Source: Hydractinia symbiolongicarpus (taxonomy: Eukaryota > Cnidaria > Hydrozoa > Anthoathecata > Hydractiniidae). From it: a DNA stretch of 60,000 nucleotides. The stretch lies in the NCBI RefSeq assembly GCF_029227915.1, contig NC_079887.1, forward strand, positions 12,216,001 through 12,276,000. Reading direction: 5' to 3'. Within the stretch, counting starts at the first letter, position 1, and each line of letters begins with the position of its first letter. Of this stretch, positions 57,932 through 60,000 are shown in pieces. The notes beneath the pieces are model-generated. The model was not told the origin of the DNA. It worked only from the letters and a program-made list of their open reading frames with translations, and searched no databases. The position numbers and the translations under genes were made by a program.

Positions 57932-58485
57932 AGCTTTGGGGGGACAATGCGATTTTTTCATCCGCATGCAATGCGATTTTGTTGCATTGCACGCGGATGA
58001 AAAAATCGCATCGTGAAATGATGCGATTTTTTTCGTGTAATGCGACTAAATTCGTCAAAAAAATTGTTGCACGGAATCAAATCGATTTGATTTCTTGCAG
58101 GCAACATGCAACAAAGTTTCTGGTTGTTGCTTCGTCTCCCATGGTTTGCAACATTTTTTTTGCTGCATGATGATAATCTACCAATCAGAATACGGTATTT
58201 TCTCCAATCATTTTCTGCATAATGCTGAATAATCATAACGAAAAGTTCGTAGGAAAAGAATTGTTGTTGTTGTGTAGTAGAAAAATTAAAAATGAACGAG
58301 CAAAAAAAAACGAGAACTCATAAACTTTTATGGAGAAAATCCAATACTGTGGAAAAATGACGATCCAGATCACAACAATAAACAGAAAAGATACAGGTGG
58401 CGAGACGAGAGCGACATTTTGACCTTGCAATGCAACAAAATCGCATTGCATGCAGATAAAAAAATCGCATCATCCCCCCAAAGCT
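57932..58485. mobile_element. Harbinger-type element, internally deleted
   Basis: AGCTTTGGGGGGACAATGCG and the inverted AGCTTTGGGGGGATGATGCG give terminal repeats of about 59 bp with few mismatches (57,932-57,990; 58,427-58,485). TAA lies on both sides (57,929-57,931; 58,486-58,488). The TWA-type duplication and the MADF-like ORF inside point to PIF/Harbinger. At 554 bp there is no transposase. Confidence 0.8.
58292..58425 (+). pseudogene. MADF/Myb-like DNA-binding protein start, frameshifted
   Basis: ATG at 58,292 begins MNEQKK; after an A9 run (58,302-58,310) a shifted frame reads ELINFYGENPILWKNDDPDH then KRYRWRDES. The LI..Y..NP.LW......Y....W pattern is the first half of a MADF domain, found in the second protein of Harbinger transposons. 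The reading runs straight into the right terminal repeat, so the rest is deleted. The one-base slip in the homopolymer may be mutation or assembly error. Confidence 0.55.
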
Positions 58486-58777
58486 TAAGATTGTAGGAGG
58501 TCGTCAACCTTCTGCATGCTTTAAAATTTTATCAAACATTCTGATCACTCCGGACAAGAGCTTCTTTTCAAAAATGTTTTTCCAGTGCGCGTGAGAGCTT
58601 ATTTCAAAAGAATATGCTGAAAGAAAGCAAACCGAATAAGTGTTTTGCTTTCGTGACAGCGCATGTGAAAACATATATACGATGGCTCCTATGGCTCACT
58701 TCTCTTCTTAATAAAAAACACTTTTCTTCTTAGTCAAAACACTTCTCTTTACTCCTCCGAAATCTTCTCTTAGGTTC

Positions 58778-58850
58778 GAAACACTTCTCTTCCAAAGTTT
58801 GAAACACTTCTCTTCCAAAGTTTGAAACACTTCTGTTCTATGAACTCAAA
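58778..58850. repeat. 23-bp tandem repeats in the foldback arm
   Basis: GAAACACTTCTCTTCCAAAG plus TTT, at 58,778, 58,801 and (degraded) 58,824. Confidence 0.8.
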
Positions 58851-58908
58851 AAACTCCCAGACCTAATTCTAGTCTGGAATATTGATTGAGCTGGTTTTAA
58901 ATAAATGA

Positions 58909-58986
58909 CAACCCTCGTCGTCCTCAGGCATTTTTGCCTTTTCGAAATAAAACGGGTGACAGCTAAAATCCCTAGGGACCAGGATG
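58909..58986. mobile_element. Palindromic MITE nested in foldback (copy M)
   Basis: CAACCCTCGTCGTCCTCAGG to CCTAGGGACCAGGATG. Flanking AATAAATGA (58,900) and AATAAATAA (58,987) match at 8 of 9. Confidence 0.75.
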
Positions 58987-59639
58987 AATAAATAACATAC
59001 CGGCTCCTGGCCAAAAAAAAGATCTAGTTTTCTTAGTAATCAATAACTGTCCAGATATTGTGTGTGTGTCCACTACACATACTTTAGATAAAAATATCTT
59101 TTTTAATGCACCCACTAAATTCTAACCAGGTTGGTCAGTATTCTTACTTTTCTGTTGTTCTCAACAAAGGAACTATTGTTTTTAACCTAGAATCCTAGCC
59201 TAACATTCTTATAAAGCATATTCATTAGGGTCAACGCTTTAGGACTCTGGGCAGCCATTTATTTTGCCATTTATTGTGTCCATTGATAAAATTAATTACT
59301 CTGCTACTAATCTGAATTGATCAGTGATATTATTTTATTCATGCACATGCTACGGGGCCTGCTACAATAAGCTGTCCGTAAATTGAGCACGTGTTTGCCT
59401 AGTATACTTCTTGCGAAAAGTGAAATAATATACACAAACCATAGGTGTAAAATTACGGACCAGATTTTAAATTTTTGTCGCGAAAAAAAAGTTTAAGGAC
59501 ACATGCGAAGAAGTATTTAGTGCAGAAGAGAAGTGTGAGAATACAGAAGAGAACTGTTTGGATCATAGAAAAGAAGTGTTTTTAAATTTGAAGAGAAGTA
59601 AGCCATAGGGGCCATCGTATTTATGTTTTCACATGCGCG

Positions 59640-60000
59640 TATCGTACATAAAATACATAAATTTTATATTTTTCATAATTTCCCCACATAAAGTTAGAAC
59701 TTTATATGTTAATACAACATTGTCTAGATAAAACACAATAAATTATACAACACAAATTCTTAGCTTGTTTCCTTGTTCGTTTGTTTCGCTGAAAAGAAGA
59801 AAGAAAGATTTTCCCTGCATAAAAGAATATTACGTATTGTAACATAAAAACACTTTAAAACATGCTTCTCTTTAAGTCATAAAAAGTAAAAGTCGAAGTA
59901 TCGCATGTAGAGAAAGGATGTTGTGTGGGTAAAGGGATGACCTAAGAAACAAAGGGCTTCATCAGACGCACAGGCCTTGTTTCTTTTACCGCTTTCTGCT
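59640..60000. other. No gene seen at right edge
   Basis: AT-rich sequence to the window end. Confidence 0.35.

Larger units (their letters stand above)
58660..59638. mobile_element. ~1-kb foldback element, GCGCATGTGAAAACATA ends
   Basis: GCGCATGTGAAAACATATAT then CGATGGCTCCTATGGCTCAC is inverted at 59,600-59,638. Behind it both arms continue for 150-200 bp as CACTTCTCTTC/GAAGAGAAGTG repeats. It contains a nested palindromic MITE (58,909). No ORF of note. Confidence 0.7.

Overview
This is an AT-rich metazoan genomic window dominated by transposable elements. Spliced genes, BEL/Pao and CR1/L2-like retrotransposons, a Penelope-like remnant, pogo and Harbinger derivatives and 24-residue DUF4116-like repeats together suggest a marine invertebrate. 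A cnidarian, perhaps a hydrozoan, fits best, but that is inference from repeat content and no diagnostic host gene proves it. I saw no tRNA, rRNA or CRISPR array.

Layout. 1-850: minus-strand remnant of a DUF4116-like repeat gene, with a separate eight-cysteine ORF running off the left edge. 1.3-2.4 kb: cluster of short palindromic mobile elements. 5.1-5.6 kb: one plausible plus-strand terminal exon for a coiled-coil protein. 6.3-7.7 kb: Harbinger-like MITE, a palindromic element and a pogo-type MITE that keeps a scrap of transposase. 8.3-31.0 kb: a long composite repeat whose blocks recur in a fixed order. Alpha units are about 0.73 kb and studded with TGACGTCA; beta carries TTTACACAAAATGTAAA motifs; gamma is rich in TAGCTAGC; delta is an AT-rich tract. 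The composite is interrupted by MITEs and by a non-LTR fragment, itself split by a complete but decayed BEL/Pao element (22,201-29,411, target duplication GACGG). 31.0-36.2 kb: a candidate minus-strand exon pair, a 30-bp minisatellite, a truncated LINE tail, a tandem duplication and a Penelope-like GIY-YIG remnant. 36.2-39.9 kb: a near-complete CR1/L2-like LINE (minus) with one nonsense codon and one frameshift. 41.1-41.4 kb: a second 30-bp minisatellite just 5' of a candidate first exon. 44.9-51.0 kb: a tandem pair of GT31 glycosyltransferase genes, one intact with two exons (48,879-50,935) and one pseudogene split by a second LINE. 52.7-60 kb: more MITEs, including a Harbinger derivative with a MADF-like ORF and a roughly 1-kb foldback element.

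The best host gene is the GT31 enzyme. The clearest less-familiar signal is a family of 60-120 bp palindromic elements (ends near CAACCTCGTCCCCAGGG) with at least a dozen copies. Their flanks show 9-bp target duplications, one exact (CTGTGTCAT at 54,837 and 54,934). The alpha repeat is also notable for repeated perfect copies of TGCTGACGTCAGCA, the CRE-type Maf recognition element.
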